Source: Acidobacteriota bacterium (GTDB taxonomy: Bacteria > Acidobacteriota > Terriglobia > Terriglobales > Acidobacteriaceae). From it: 54,447 nt of DNA. The DNA lies in assembly GCA_021778845.1 (NCBI GenBank), contig JAJYBU010000025.1:1-54447 (forward strand), written 5' to 3'. Positions within the stretch are counted from its first letter, which is position 1. Each line of letters opens with the position of its first letter. Made by a program: the position numbers and the translations under genes. Below are positions 8,567 through 17,198 of the stretch, one piece after another. The notes below the pieces were generated by a model that was not told where the DNA came from, ran no database searches, and was given only the letters and a program-made list of their open reading frames with translations.

Positions 8567-8670
8567 CGCTACGGAATGACAAACATGAAAATGATGGCGA
8601 CCAAGAAAGGTTCCAGCCCGTGCGCTTCCATCGGCCGCTACGGAATGACAACCATCAAAATGATTGCGAC
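8567..8670. repeat. Two direct copies of a 35-bp repeat in a 376-base gap
   Basis: Within the gap 8316-8691 (lipoprotein promoter side to ispF stop) a 35-base unit beginning CGCTACGGAATGACAA occurs at 8567-8601 and again at 8636-8670 with three mismatches. Each copy is preceded by a variable 'CAGATTCCTCCGCTT' or 'CCAGCCCGTGCGCTT' block. A related 'GGGATGACAACCA' sequence is at 22181-22193. No gene is seen in this gap. The units look like members of a dispersed non-coding repeat. Confidence 0.65.
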
Positions 8671-8691
8671 TACACCTGAAAGCAAATGGCA

Positions 8692-9312
8692 CTAGGTGAG
8701 GTCGTCGGTGTCGAAGGTGGGGAGCTTGCGGCCGAGGGCGGTGATGTCGCGGGGCTTGGAGACGGCGGCGAGGGCGGCGTCGATGTCGGCGTCGTTGGGG
8801 AGCTCGGCTTCGATGGCCAGGTTCTTGTGCTCGTTGGGAAGGTCGATGGATTCGAGCAGGACGACGACGTGGGCGACGGCGGTGCCGTCCTGGGGAAGGC
8901 CTTCGGGGGTCTTGCCCTTGATGCTGACGTTGTTGACGTCGATGCCGAGGAGGTCGGCAACGCGCTCGCGCAGCTGGCCGGCGAGAGGGACGATCTTGGG
9001 GCGGTGCATGATGAGGACGCAGTCGATGTTGACGATCTTGAAGCCGACGAGGGCGATCTCTTCAAGCGCTGTGCGGAGAAAGAGGGTGGAGTCGGCGCCC
9101 TTCCACTTGGGGTCGGAGGGAGGGAAGAAGGTGCCGATGTCGCCGGCGGAGACGGCGCCGAGAAGTGCGTCGGTGATGGCGTGGAGGAGGAGATCGCCGT
9201 CGGAGTGGCCTGCAAAACCCTCGGGGTGGTCGATCTTGAGGCCTCCGAGAACCAGAGGGACGTCCTTCTTGAAGGCGTGGGAGTCGAAGCCGAGACCGAT
9301 GCGCATGCTCAT
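8692..9312 (-). CDS. ispF: 2-C-methyl-D-erythritol 2,4-cyclodiphosphate synthase
   Basis: IspF cyclises CDP-methylerythritol phosphate to methylerythritol cyclodiphosphate in the MEP isoprenoid pathway. The start MSMRIGLGFDSHAF carries the zinc ligands Asp-x-His, followed by GHSDGDLLLHAITDALLGA and GDIGTFFPPSDPKWKG, all family signatures, and IKGKTPEGLP near residue 140. I place the start at ATG 9312, since the extra residues of the longer frame (to 9351) do not resemble the family. The C-terminus extends about 45 residues past the usual 157-160 length (from about residue 160, Asp- and Lys-rich), without a recognisable domain. ispD lies 1.1 kb upstream on the same strand, separated by a PEP-CTERM gene. 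Confidence 0.93.
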   Translation of the reverse strand: MSMRIGLGFDSHAFKKDVPLVLGGLKIDHPEGFAGHSDGDLLLHAITDALLGAVSAGDIGTFFPPSDPKWKGADSTLFLRTALEEIALVGFKIVNIDCVLIMHRPKIVPLAGQLRERVADLLGIDVNNVSIKGKTPEGLPQDGTAVAHVVVLLESIDLPNEHKNLAIEAELPNDADIDAALAAVSKPRDITALGRKLPTFDTDDLT

Positions 9313-9374
9313 GGTTGGGATGATAAATGGTCGGGTGGGTGCTATGCGCAAAAAGGGTGGATTGCGCGGATGCG

Positions 9375-9402
9375 AAAAAGAGGGCGCACCTGAAGTGCGC
9401 CC
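9375..9402 (-). terminator. Intrinsic terminator of the PEP-CTERM gene
   Basis: Read on the minus strand, GGGCGCAC, a five-base loop and GTGCGCCC are followed by TCTTTTT. The hairpin lies 54 bases after the stop of the PEP-CTERM gene and before the ispF start, so transcription of the two genes is probably uncoupled. Confidence 0.8.
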
Positions 9403-9455
9403 TTAGCGTTGATTGTTACACTGAGCCGCCGATTGCGCGGGTAGAGACGTTCGGA

Positions 9456-10091
9456 CTAACTGCGCAACGAGCCGGACATTACGCGACGACGCAGGATTCC
9501 GGCTGCACTGAGAACGCCCGTGCCGAGCAGCAGCAGCGAGGATGGTTCAGGAACGGTGGGAGGGGTAGGAGGGCCGTTAAGCGCAGACTCACCGGTGGCA
9601 CCCTGGGAGTCCTGAATATCCGCTGCGAAGTAGTATCCGTCCGTGTTGGTGACCAGATTCAGGTACGAGATGTCAGAGGAACTCGAGATGATGTTGAATA
9701 TGAGCGGTCCTTGATCCCCTGCGCCCGTACCATAGTTGTCGAAGTAGTATCCGAATGTGCCGAATGAGGGTCCATTGGTGGAGACATCGGTCAGAAGAGG
9801 CTGTCCAGTCCACAGGGAACCTGTGGGGAAGCTGATCGAGATTGGGTTGAATCCCGAGGTGAGATTGAAGGCGAATCCGGGGTGGTTGCTGCCATTGCCC
9901 GAATGGACAAAGGACTCAGCTCCATCCAGGAGATTGACTTGCAATTGAATGTCGGTGGGGTTGACTTGTGTGACCTCGACGTTGAAGCAGCAGAACCCTG
10001 ATGACGAGGTGGGGAATGTGACCGTGTCTGCCTTAGCGATCGAGGCGCTGAAGGCGAGCATGGTTGCTATGTAGATGATGGTTTTATTCAT
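9456..10091 (-). CDS. PEP-CTERM sorting-domain protein
   Basis: The 211-residue product begins MNKTIIYIATMLAFSASIAKA, a cleavable signal peptide, and ends with a classic PEP-CTERM tail: VPEPSSLLLLGTGVLSAAG followed by ILRRR, meaning Pro-Glu-Pro, a membrane segment and basic residues. Such proteins are processed at the tail by an exosortase and delivered to the surface or extracellular polymer; no exosortase gene is in the window. The mature part is rich in Ser, Asn, Gly and aromatic residues (for example NVEVTQVNPTDIQLQVNLL), resembling a small beta-sandwich, with no known domain. The ATG at 10091 is preferred over 10121 because it begins the signal peptide. It has its own terminator and a palindromic site about 190 bases upstream. 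Confidence 0.88.
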   Translation of the reverse strand: MNKTIIYIATMLAFSASIAKADTVTFPTSSSGFCCFNVEVTQVNPTDIQLQVNLLDGAESFVHSGNGSNHPGFAFNLTSGFNPISISFPTGSLWTGQPLLTDVSTNGPSFGTFGYYFDNYGTGAGDQGPLIFNIISSSSDISYLNLVTNTDGYYFAADIQDSQGATGESALNGPPTPPTVPEPSSLLLLGTGVLSAAGILRRRVMSGSLRS

Positions 10092-10276
10092 AGGGGGGAG
10101 CTCCCGAAATACAGATTGCAAACTTATGGAGCACGTGACTGGCCAAAGTGCGTGGACTGGGCCGGGAAACGGCTTTGCCGGAGGGGCGCCTTAGGTGCTT
10201 GATTCTATTGTGGGTTCGCCAATGCCCGACGGTGCAGGGTTGCAGGTAGCATGTTGGCGTTCTGAACAGAGGTCTG

Positions 10277-10302
10277 CGAAGTGGAAAATATTTTCCACTT
10301 CG
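10277..10302. promoter_or_regulatory. 26-bp perfect palindrome, candidate operator
   Basis: The half site CGAAGTGGAAAAT is followed directly by its exact reverse complement (centre between 10289 and 10290). It lies in the 374-base gap between ispD (stop 10466) and the PEP-CTERM gene (start 10091), both minus strand, 186 bases upstream of the latter. No T-tract follows, so it fits a protein-binding site better than a terminator. Besides this site I see no gene in 10092-10465. Confidence 0.6.
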
Positions 10303-10465
10303 AAAACCGTTTCTTGCATAGTCCCGACGCGATGGCAGGCGTAAGTCTTGTTGAATCAGGGTCGTTACGTGATGTTTCGAGGGGATGAAGTCATGCGGTC
10401 GAGAGCTGAGGGAGGGTGCAGCGCCGGGTGGTGGGGTTAGCCGGCAAGGTGAAACTCGGCGATGG

Positions 10466-11170
10466 CTAGCCTGCCAAGAAAAATTCGGCGATCTCTAAAT
10501 CGCCGGGCTGGGTGACTTTGAAGTTGCGGGGGCTGCCCTGGACGACGAAGACGGGGATGCTGGCGCGCTCGAGGAGGCTGGCTTCGTCGGTGCCGATGAA
10601 CTCGTCGGCTGCGGCTTCAGCGAAGGCCTGGCGGAGGAGAGGGACGCGGGCGCCCTGCGGGGTTTGGGCGTGGACGATGAGTTCGCGGGGGATGGTGGCG
10701 GTGACGAGGGCTCCGTCGGCGGTGCGCTCGACCTGCTTGATGGTGTCGATGGCGGGGGTGGCGACGATGGCGGCGCCGTGCTTCTCGATGGCGTCGATGG
10801 TGCGGTCGATGGTGGCGGGGTCGATGAGGGGGCGGACGGCATCGTGGACGAGGACGATGTCGGCGGTGGAGGTGCTGGGGAGGGCCGCGAGGGCGTTGGC
10901 GACGGAGTCCTGGCGGGCGCTGCCGCCGGTGACGACGTGGACTTTGGCGCTGAGGCCGTGCTCGGCGAGCATGGCGGCGACGCGGGGCTGTTCGGTGTCG
11001 CGGACAGCAACGTAGATGGCTGTGACGCGGGGGACCGCGAGGAAGGCGCGCACGGAGTGGACCAGAATGGGCAGGCCTTTGAGCTGGAGAAACTGCTTGG
11101 ACACGCCGCCTGTGGCGTGCGCCATGCGGGTGCCGATTCCGGCGGCGGGAATGATGACGAAGACGGACAT
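10466..11170 (-). CDS. ispD: 2-C-methyl-D-erythritol 4-phosphate cytidylyltransferase
   Basis: IspD joins CTP and methylerythritol phosphate in the MEP pathway, two steps before IspF. The 234-residue protein has the nucleotidyltransferase start FVIIPAAGIGTRM with the activating Lys in VSKQFLQLKG, then VHDAVRPLID, the TPAIDTIKQV segment, HAQTPQGARV and GTDEASLLE, in the family order. The start ATG at 11170 is the only reasonable one. It is divergent from tilS, with 126 bases between the starts that hold a short tandem repeat. Confidence 0.95.
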   Translation of the reverse strand: MSVFVIIPAAGIGTRMAHATGGVSKQFLQLKGLPILVHSVRAFLAVPRVTAIYVAVRDTEQPRVAAMLAEHGLSAKVHVVTGGSARQDSVANALAALPSTSTADIVLVHDAVRPLIDPATIDRTIDAIEKHGAAIVATPAIDTIKQVERTADGALVTATIPRELIVHAQTPQGARVPLLRQAFAEAAADEFIGTDEASLLERASIPVFVVQGSPRNFKVTQPGDLEIAEFFLAG

Positions 11171-11195
11171 GGGAATCGAAGTATAACTCTTTTGG

Positions 11196-11258
11196 AAGTA
11201 GTAGAGGGTAAGGAGTAAGTAGTAGAGGGTAAGGAGTAAGGAGTAGAGCGTAAGGAGC
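11196..11258. repeat. Three tandem copies of a 21-bp unit
   Basis: The unit AAGTAGTAGAGGGTAAGGAGT occurs at 11196-11216 and 11217-11237 exactly, and at 11238-11258 with a few changes. It fills most of the divergent ispD-tilS intergenic region, where both promoters should be, so copy number could affect promoter spacing. Confidence 0.85.
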
Positions 11259-11296
11259 AGAGGTGGGTGGGAGCGGGTGAGCTATAGGATGGAGCG

Positions 11297-12484
11297 ATGG
11301 CGGTGACGACGACGTTGGCGATGGATCGAGGGCTGGTGAGGGCCGGGGAACGGGTTTGTGTGGCGGTGAGTGGAGGAGCGGATTCTACGGCGCTGCTGCT
11401 GGGACTGGTGGAGGCGAATGCGGAGTCGAAGATGAACAAGGCGCCGCTGGGGGTGGTGGTGAGTGCGGCGCATGTGCACCATGGGCTGCGTGGCGTGGAT
11501 GCCGATGGGGATGAGGCGTTTGTGCGGGAGCTGTGCGAGCGGTTGGGGGTGGGGCTGACGGTGTTTCGGGTGGACACGGCGGCTCGGCAGGCGGAGGAGG
11601 GTGAGGGACTGGAAGAGGCGGCGCGGGAGTTGCGGTATGCGGCGCTGCGGGGGTTGATGGCGAGTGGGACGGTGGATGTGGTGGCGACGGCGCATACGCG
11701 GGACGATCAGGCCGAGACGGTGGTGATGAAGATGCTGCGGGGAGCTTGGACGGAGGGGCTGGGCGGGATCTCGCCGGTGGTGGAGTGCGGTGGCGCGATG
11801 AGCGCGAAGCAGGTCCTTCGCTCCGCTCAGGAGGACAATTCCGATGAGACGGAGCATGACCATTACTCGGGGGGGAAGGACGGCGAGGGTAAGGGGAGGA
11901 TTGTGCGGCCGTTGCTGGGGGTGAGGCGGGTGGAGGTGGAGGCGTACTTGCGGACGCGGGGGCAGGGATGGAGAGAGGATGCGTCGAATGCGGATGTGGG
12001 GTTGACGCGGAACCGGGTGCGGCATGAGTTGATGCCGCGGCTGCGGGAGTTTAATCCGGGGGTCGACGCACTGCTGGCACGGACTGCGGAGATTGCGCGC
12101 GAGGAAGAGTCGTTCTGGCAGGCGGAGGTGGCCAGGGTGTTGCCGCAGGTGCTGCTGCCGGGGAAGCCGGTGCGCGGTGGTGGACGGGCGGTGAGTACGA
12201 CGCTGGGGGAGGTGGAGTACGCGATGGAGATTGTGCGGCTGCGGGAGATGCCGGCGGCGCTGCGGCGGAGAGTGGTGCGGGCGGCGGCGAGGAAGGTGTT
12301 CGCCGAGGGGGTGGGATTGAGCTATGGGCTGAGCTCGGAGGAGACAGCGAAGGTGCTGGCACTGGCGGGGTTTGGCGGGATGGCAGGTGCGGTGACGGGG
12401 CGGATTGGGAGCCGCCTGGAGTTGCACGGAGGGTTGAGGGTGGAGCGGTCGGCGCGGGAGATTCGGTTGTGGCGGCAGGCGTAG
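11297..12484 (+). CDS. tilS: tRNA(Ile)-lysidine synthase
   Basis: TilS attaches lysine to C34 of the minor isoleucine tRNA so that it reads AUA. The PP-loop ATP-binding motif SGGADS is at residues 25-30, followed by HVHHGLRGVDADGDEAFV and ATAHTRDDQAETVVMKMLRG, which are signatures of the family, and RPLLGVRRVEVEAYL. The protein is 395 residues, a little short. Between ECGGAMSAK and GRIVRPLL there is an unusual hydrophilic stretch (about residues 172-200, with QVLRSAQEDNSDE) whose DNA resembles the dispersed non-coding repeats of this window, suggesting an in-frame repeat insertion. ATG at 11297 is the first in frame; the frame runs divergently from ispD. Confidence 0.93.
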   Translation: MAVTTTLAMDRGLVRAGERVCVAVSGGADSTALLLGLVEANAESKMNKAPLGVVVSAAHVHHGLRGVDADGDEAFVRELCERLGVGLTVFRVDTAARQAEEGEGLEEAARELRYAALRGLMASGTVDVVATAHTRDDQAETVVMKMLRGAWTEGLGGISPVVECGGAMSAKQVLRSAQEDNSDETEHDHYSGGKDGEGKGRIVRPLLGVRRVEVEAYLRTRGQGWREDASNADVGLTRNRVRHELMPRLREFNPGVDALLARTAEIAREEESFWQAEVARVLPQVLLPGKPVRGGGRAVSTTLGEVEYAMEIVRLREMPAALRRRVVRAAARKVFAEGVGLSYGLSSEETAKVLALAGFGGMAGAVTGRIGSRLELHGGLRVERSAREIRLWRQA

Positions 12485-12605
12485 AGGGTGAGTGCGGGCG
12501 CGGATGCGATGGCGCCGGGGTTGTCGATGAGGAATGCGGGTGGTGGATTTTCTGCCGTTTGGGCTGCTGCCAGAGTAGAATTTAGAGGAAACCCGCAGGC
12601 GCAGG

Positions 12606-12740
12606 ATGAATCGGCCGCAAAAGACTGCACCGTATTTCTGTGGTTGGCGTCTAAGTGAGAAGGCGGAGCTTTTCGGGGATCAGCAAGACTCTGAGGGATC
12701 TGAAACCGCCGGGAGAACGGGCGGGCCTTCGCGGTGGTAG
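12606..12740 (+). CDS. Possible 44-residue small ORF in the tilS-ftsH gap
   Basis: The gap 12485-12824 contains one small frame starting at an ATG with GCAGG just before it. It would encode a soluble, Gly/Ser/Arg-rich peptide (MNRPQKTAPYFCGWRLSEKA to the end PSRW). I do not recognise it. Third codon positions are only moderately GC-rich, so coding is uncertain. Nothing else in the gap stands out except presumed ftsH promoter sequence. Confidence 0.2.
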   Translation: MNRPQKTAPYFCGWRLSEKAELFGDQQDSEGSETAGRTGGPSRW

Positions 12741-12824
12741 ACGCCGGGTAAGAGAAGGCAGCCAGAGTTTAGAAGCAACGTCGGGTATAGAGAAGAGAAG
12801 TAGAAGACGAAACGAGGGATCGGA

Positions 12825-14744
12825 TTGAATTCAACAGTCAAACAGTTGTTGATCTGGGTGCTGACGCTGGGCTGCCTGCTGATAGGCTGGCGCTTCGTTG
12901 CGACCAACATGGCTGCGGGCCACGATAAGGCGATCAGTCTTACACAGTTTCAGGATGACGCCGACGCGGGCAGGATCTCCGATGTGATGGTGGACGGCGC
13001 GGACGTCACGGGCAAGTACAAGGACGGCAAAGAGACCTTCCATACGACGATCCCTGTGAACTACGTGGACCACAACGAGGAGGCCGATCTGAAGGCCCAC
13101 GGAGTGGATGTCACGTTCAAGAGCCAGCAGGGGAACATGTACTGGAATGCGATTCTGAGCTTTGCTCCGATTCTGGTGCTGGTGGCGTTGTTCATGTTCA
13201 TGATGCGGCAGATGCAGAGCGGCGGGAACAAGGCGCTGAGCTTTGGGAAGAACCGCGCGCGGCTGCTGAGCATGCAGCAGAAGAAGATTACGTTCAAGGA
13301 CGTCGCCGGAGTGGATGAGGCGAAGGAAGAGCTGCGGGAGATTATCGAATTTTTGCGCGAGGCGCAGAAGTTCCAGCGGCTGGGCGGACGGATTCCGAAG
13401 GGCGTGCTGATGGTGGGGCCTCCGGGAACGGGCAAGACGCTGCTGGCGCGGGCGGTGGCGGGCGAGGCGAATGTGCCGTTCTTCTCGATCTCAGGCTCGG
13501 ACTTTGTGGAGATGTTTGTGGGCGTGGGAGCTTCGCGTGTTCGTGATCTTTTCGAACAGGGGAAGAAGAATGCTCCGTGCATTATTTTTATCGACGAGAT
13601 TGACGCGGTCGGTCGGCATCGTGGTGCGGGTCTGGGCGGCGGACACGATGAGCGCGAGCAGACGCTGAATCAGTTGCTGGTGGAGATGGATGGGTTTGAG
13701 TCCAACGACGGCGTGATTTTGATTGCTGCGACGAATCGTCCTGATGTGCTGGATCCGGCGTTGCTAAGGCCGGGACGTTTCGATCGCCGCGTAATTGTGG
13801 ACCGTCCGGATATTCGTGGACGCGAGGAGATTTTGCGCGTGCACTCGAAGAAGGTGCCGCTGGCCGAGGATGTGAACCTGCCGGTGCTGGCGCGGGGAAC
13901 ACCGGGCTTTACGGGCGCTGACCTGGCGAACATGGTGAACGAGGCTGCGCTGACGGCGGCGAGGTTCAATCGCAAGGCTGTGCACATGTTTGACTTCGAA
14001 GTGGCGAAGGACAAGGTGCTGATGGGCGCTGAGCGGAAGTCGATGCTGCTGAGCGAGGACGACAAGCGCGATACGGCGTACCACGAGGCCGGACACGTGC
14101 TGGTGGCGGCCAAGCGCGACCACTCGGACCCGCTGCACAAGGTGACGATCATTCCGCGCGGCATGGCGCTGGGCGTGACGATGCACCTGCCGGAAGAGGA
14201 TAAGCATACGGTGACGCGGGATTATCTGAACACGCAGTTGGCCATCCTGATGGGTGGACGCTGCGCGGAGGAGATATTCATGAACCGCATGACGACGGGC
14301 GCGGGCAATGATATTGTGCGCGCGACGGAGTTGGCTCGGAAGATGGTTTGCGAGTACGGCATGAGCGAGCTTGGGCCGCTGACCTATGGCAAGAAGGAGC
14401 AGGAAGTCTTTCTGGGCCGGGACATTGGGCAGGCACGGGATTACTCGGATGACACGGCGCAGCAGATTGATAAGGCGGTGCGGCGGCTGGTCGACGAGGG
14501 ATATAACTCGGCGTACAAGATCCTCGACGAGAACCGCGACGTGATGCATGCGATGGCGGCGGCGCTGCTGGAGCGTGAGACGCTGGATGCGGCGGAGATC
14601 GAATTGCTGATCAACGGGAAGACGCTGGGGCCGGTGAAGTCTTCACTGGCGGCGGCTGACGGCGACGGCGATACGCAGCAGGTGCTGAAGCCGGAGACGG
14701 GGCGGAAGCCTGGCTTTGGCGAAGGGCATACGACGCCGGCGTAA
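12825..14744 (+). CDS. ftsH: ATP-dependent zinc metalloprotease FtsH
   Basis: FtsH is a membrane-anchored hexameric AAA+ protease that removes misassembled membrane proteins and short-lived regulators. The 639-residue protein has an N-terminal membrane segment (about residues 6-22), a periplasmic part, a second membrane segment (about 108-126), Walker A GPPGTGKT at 198-205, Walker [13 protein letters not shown], the SRH region [21 protein letters not shown], and the zinc site HEAGH at 420-424. The start is a TTG preceded by GAGGGATCGGA; the initial MNSTVKQ matches the usual FtsH start. A strong terminator lies 20 bases after the stop. Confidence 0.97.
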   Translation: MNSTVKQLLIWVLTLGCLLIGWRFVATNMAAGHDKAISLTQFQDDADAGRISDVMVDGADVTGKYKDGKETFHTTIPVNYVDHNEEADLKAHGVDVTFKSQQGNMYWNAILSFAPILVLVALFMFMMRQMQSGGNKALSFGKNRARLLSMQQKKITFKDVAGVDEAKEELREIIEFLREAQKFQRLGGRIPKGVLMVGPPGTGKTLLARAVAGEANVPFFSISGSDFVEMFVGVGASRVRDLFEQGKKNAPCIIFIDEIDAVGRHRGAGLGGGHDEREQTLNQLLVEMDGFESNDGVILIAATNRPDVLDPALLRPGRFDRRVIVDRPDIRGREEILRVHSKKVPLAEDVNLPVLARGTPGFTGADLANMVNEAALTAARFNRKAVHMFDFEVAKDKVLMGAERKSMLLSEDDKRDTAYHEAGHVLVAAKRDHSDPLHKVTIIPRGMALGVTMHLPEEDKHTVTRDYLNTQLAILMGGRCAEEIFMNRMTTGAGNDIVRATELARKMVCEYGMSELGPLTYGKKEQEVFLGRDIGQARDYSDDTAQQIDKAVRRLVDEGYNSAYKILDENRDVMHAMAAALLERETLDAAEIELLINGKTLGPVKSSLAAADGDGDTQQVLKPETGRKPGFGEGHTTPA

Positions 14745-14764
14745 GTGATGTGCGTGCAGCGATG

Positions 14765-14798
14765 GAGGGCGGCTCATGGAGCCGCCCTCTTGTTGTTT
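14765..14798 (+). terminator. Intrinsic terminator after ftsH
   Basis: An 11-bp perfect stem (GAGGGCGGCTC / GAGCCGCCCTC) with a three-base loop is followed by TTGTTGTTT. It begins 20 bases after the ftsH stop codon and precedes the M1 peptidase gene, separating the two transcription units. Confidence 0.9.
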
Positions 14799-14830
14799 GG
14801 GTGCATGCCTTTATGGGTACGCGGTAAGCT

Positions 14831-16597
14831 GTGGCTATGGGATTTGGATATAGGGTTTGCGCTGTCGTGCTGGTGGGGTGTTGGATGGGCGCAGCGAGCG
14901 CTCAGGGTATGGTGCGGGCAGATGGTCAGGTGCAGGCTTCGGCGCAGAGTGAGACGACGACGCCGGGGGTGAAGGTGGGACAGGGGGCGCAGCCGCCAGT
15001 TGCAGGGTTGTTGCCGACGAAGGATGATTTGCTGCGCGGTGGATATGGGCCGTTTCGCGCGAATAATGATTTGCTGTTTTATCACCTGACGTTGCGGGTC
15101 GATCCGACGGCGAAGACGATTGTTGGAACGACCGTGGTGCGGTTCCGGATGTTGCAGGATGGTCGGAAGATCCAGTTGGAGCTGACGCCGGAGTTGAAGC
15201 TGGAGGGGGTTACGTTTGAGGGGAAGGCGCTGACGGTTGCGCGCGCTGCGGCGGACTCGCGAAGTTTTTATGTGGAGTTTCCGCGTGAGTTGAAGAAGGG
15301 TGAGGTGGATGAGGTGTCAGTGGCGTACTCGGGTAAGCCGGTGACGCAGGGGCGGTTTGGGTGCTTCTCGTTTGATAAGGACAAGGAGGGGAAGCCGTGG
15401 ATTACTACAGCGTGCGAGGGAGAGGGAGCGAGCGTATGGTGGCCAAATAAAGATCAGTGGAGAGATGAGCCGCAGGATGGGATGGAGATCGATGTGGCCG
15501 TGCCCGATGGGCTGATGGATGTGAGCAATGGGCGATTTGTGGGGAGCAGGGATTTAGGCGATGGGTATACGGAGTGGATGTGGCGGGTGCATTATCCGAT
15601 CAACAACTACGATGTGGCGCTGAATATCGGGGAGTACGAGCACTGGGACGGCGTGCATGTGAACAAGGATACGGGCGAGAAGACGACGCTCGATTATTAT
15701 GCGCTGCCGGAGGATCTGGAGAAGGCGAAGGCGCAGTTTGCGCAGGTGCCGGTGATGCTCGATGCGTATGAGCATTACTTCGGGGAGTATCCGTTCGATA
15801 AGGATGGGTACAAGCTGGTCGAGGTGCCGTATGCGGGGATGGAACACCAGACGGCGGTGGCGTATGGGAACCACTTTGAGAATGGGTACTATGGGCGCGA
15901 CTGGACGGGTGTGGGGATCTCGCCGAAGTTCGATTTCATCATCATCCATGAGAGTGGGCATGAGTGGTTTGGGAATGCGGTGACGGCGGCGGATAAATCC
16001 GATATGTGGATCCATGAGGGGTGGACGACGTACATGGAATCGCTGTATGTGGAGTACCGGTGGGGGAAGGCGGATGCGATTAAGTATCTGAATGGGCTGA
16101 CGCCGAAGATACGGAATCGGCAGGAGATTGTTACGGAACGCGGGACGAATGCGGAGCCTACGGAGGACCAGTATTTCAAGGGTGCGTTGATGATTAATAC
16201 GCTGCGAAGCGTGATCGATGATGATGCGAAGTGGTTTGCTGATATTCATGACTTCTATCAGCATTTCCAGTATCAGAACATCATGACGGAGGACGTGATC
16301 GCGTGGTGGAATCAGCGGACGGGGATGAATTTGACGGCGTTCTTCGATGAGTATCTGCGCCATGCGGCGATACCGGTGCTGGAGTTGAAGTTTGATCGTG
16401 CGAAGGGGACGGTGGCGTATCGGTGGAGCGCGGACGAGGCGGGGTTTGCGATGCCGATCAAGATGGGCGAGCGCGATCATTTGACGCTGGTGACGCCGGT
16501 GACGACGGAGTGGAAGACGATGCCGTGGACGGCTGATCCGGACACGCTGGTGGTGCCGCATGATTTGTATTACGTGGGTGAGAAGACGGTGCGGTAG
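14831..16597 (+). CDS. Secreted M1-family zinc aminopeptidase-like protein
   Basis: The 588-residue product has a signal peptide (about residues 1-25 ending AASAQG), an N-terminal beta domain (LTLRVDPTAKTIVGTTVVRF), the M1 motif variant YAGMEHQTAVAYG, and the zinc site HESGH at 373-377 with the third ligand Glu396 in IHEGW. These match the gluzincin clan M1. The usual GAMEN motif is replaced by GMEHQ, as in some bacterial M1 members. It probably cleaves N-terminal residues from peptides in the periplasm or outside. The start may be GTG 14831 or ATG 14837; both keep the signal peptide. The next gene is convergent, 22 bases away. Confidence 0.9.
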   Translation: MAMGFGYRVCAVVLVGCWMGAASAQGMVRADGQVQASAQSETTTPGVKVGQGAQPPVAGLLPTKDDLLRGGYGPFRANNDLLFYHLTLRVDPTAKTIVGTTVVRFRMLQDGRKIQLELTPELKLEGVTFEGKALTVARAAADSRSFYVEFPRELKKGEVDEVSVAYSGKPVTQGRFGCFSFDKDKEGKPWITTACEGEGASVWWPNKDQWRDEPQDGMEIDVAVPDGLMDVSNGRFVGSRDLGDGYTEWMWRVHYPINNYDVALNIGEYEHWDGVHVNKDTGEKTTLDYYALPEDLEKAKAQFAQVPVMLDAYEHYFGEYPFDKDGYKLVEVPYAGMEHQTAVAYGNHFENGYYGRDWTGVGISPKFDFIIIHESGHEWFGNAVTAADKSDMWIHEGWTTYMESLYVEYRWGKADAIKYLNGLTPKIRNRQEIVTERGTNAEPTEDQYFKGALMINTLRSVIDDDAKWFADIHDFYQHFQYQNIMTEDVIAWWNQRTGMNLTAFFDEYLRHAAIPVLELKFDRAKGTVAYRWSADEAGFAMPIKMGERDHLTLVTPVTTEWKTMPWTADPDTLVVPHDLYYVGEKTVR

Positions 16598-16618
16598 GGG
16601 CGAAGGATCGGGGCGAGG

Positions 16619-17116
16619 TTATTTGCCGGAGTCGATGTGCCAGGAGGTGTTGATCCAGACTCCGTGCTCGCGGTGGAAGATCTCGCTGGTGCGGCCGCTG
16701 AGGGTCTGAGGTTTGCCGTCGAACTCGAAGTGTACGGTGTAGAGCGAGAAGAGGATGGCGGTGTCGCCGAACTGCTGAATCTCGGTCTTTGGAAATTCGA
16801 GAGAGAGGAGACGGCCGTGGTGGTTGGCAAAGTCCTGGGCGGAGGCGATGAACTGGTCGCGCGATTGCCAGTTGGGGTCGCCGGGATTGATGGCGATGAC
16901 GTTGGGCGGGACAAGTTCGCGGAGTGTCCTGGCGTCATTGCGATACCAGCCGCGCCAGACGGCTTCGCGAGCAGCGAGGAGTTGCTGGCGGTCGGAGGGG
17001 GAGATCGCGGAGGCGTTGGCTTGTGCGTGGATGGACGGAGATGCAGCGGGGGCAAGACAGAGAGCGAGGGCGATGAGGATGGCGCGTGCTGCGTGGGTTG
17101 TGTGTGGTTTGTTCAT
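16619..17116 (-). CDS. Secreted NTF2-like (DUF4440-type) protein
   Basis: From the ATG at 17116 the product has 165 residues: a signal peptide ending in IHAQ, then a cone-like alpha+beta domain with DRQQLLAAREAVWRGWYRND, NVIAINPGDPNWQSRDQF and a terminal VWINTSWHIDSGK, the pattern of SnoaL/DUF4440 NTF2-like proteins. Members bind or turn over small molecules; no catalytic residues can be named with confidence here. The longer frame to 17212 has no signal-like start and overlaps the divergent lptE control region, so it is rejected. Confidence 0.75.
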   Translation of the reverse strand: MNKPHTTHAARAILIALALCLAPAASPSIHAQANASAISPSDRQQLLAAREAVWRGWYRNDARTLRELVPPNVIAINPGDPNWQSRDQFIASAQDFANHHGRLLSLEFPKTEIQQFGDTAILFSLYTVHFEFDGKPQTLSGRTSEIFHREHGVWINTSWHIDSGK

Positions 17117-17198
17117 CGTCGTGAGGATACTACACCTGCGAGCGGAGGCTGCGGGTGAGACGCAGTGCGTGCGAAAGCATTGCGGAGGGGGAGCGTTT

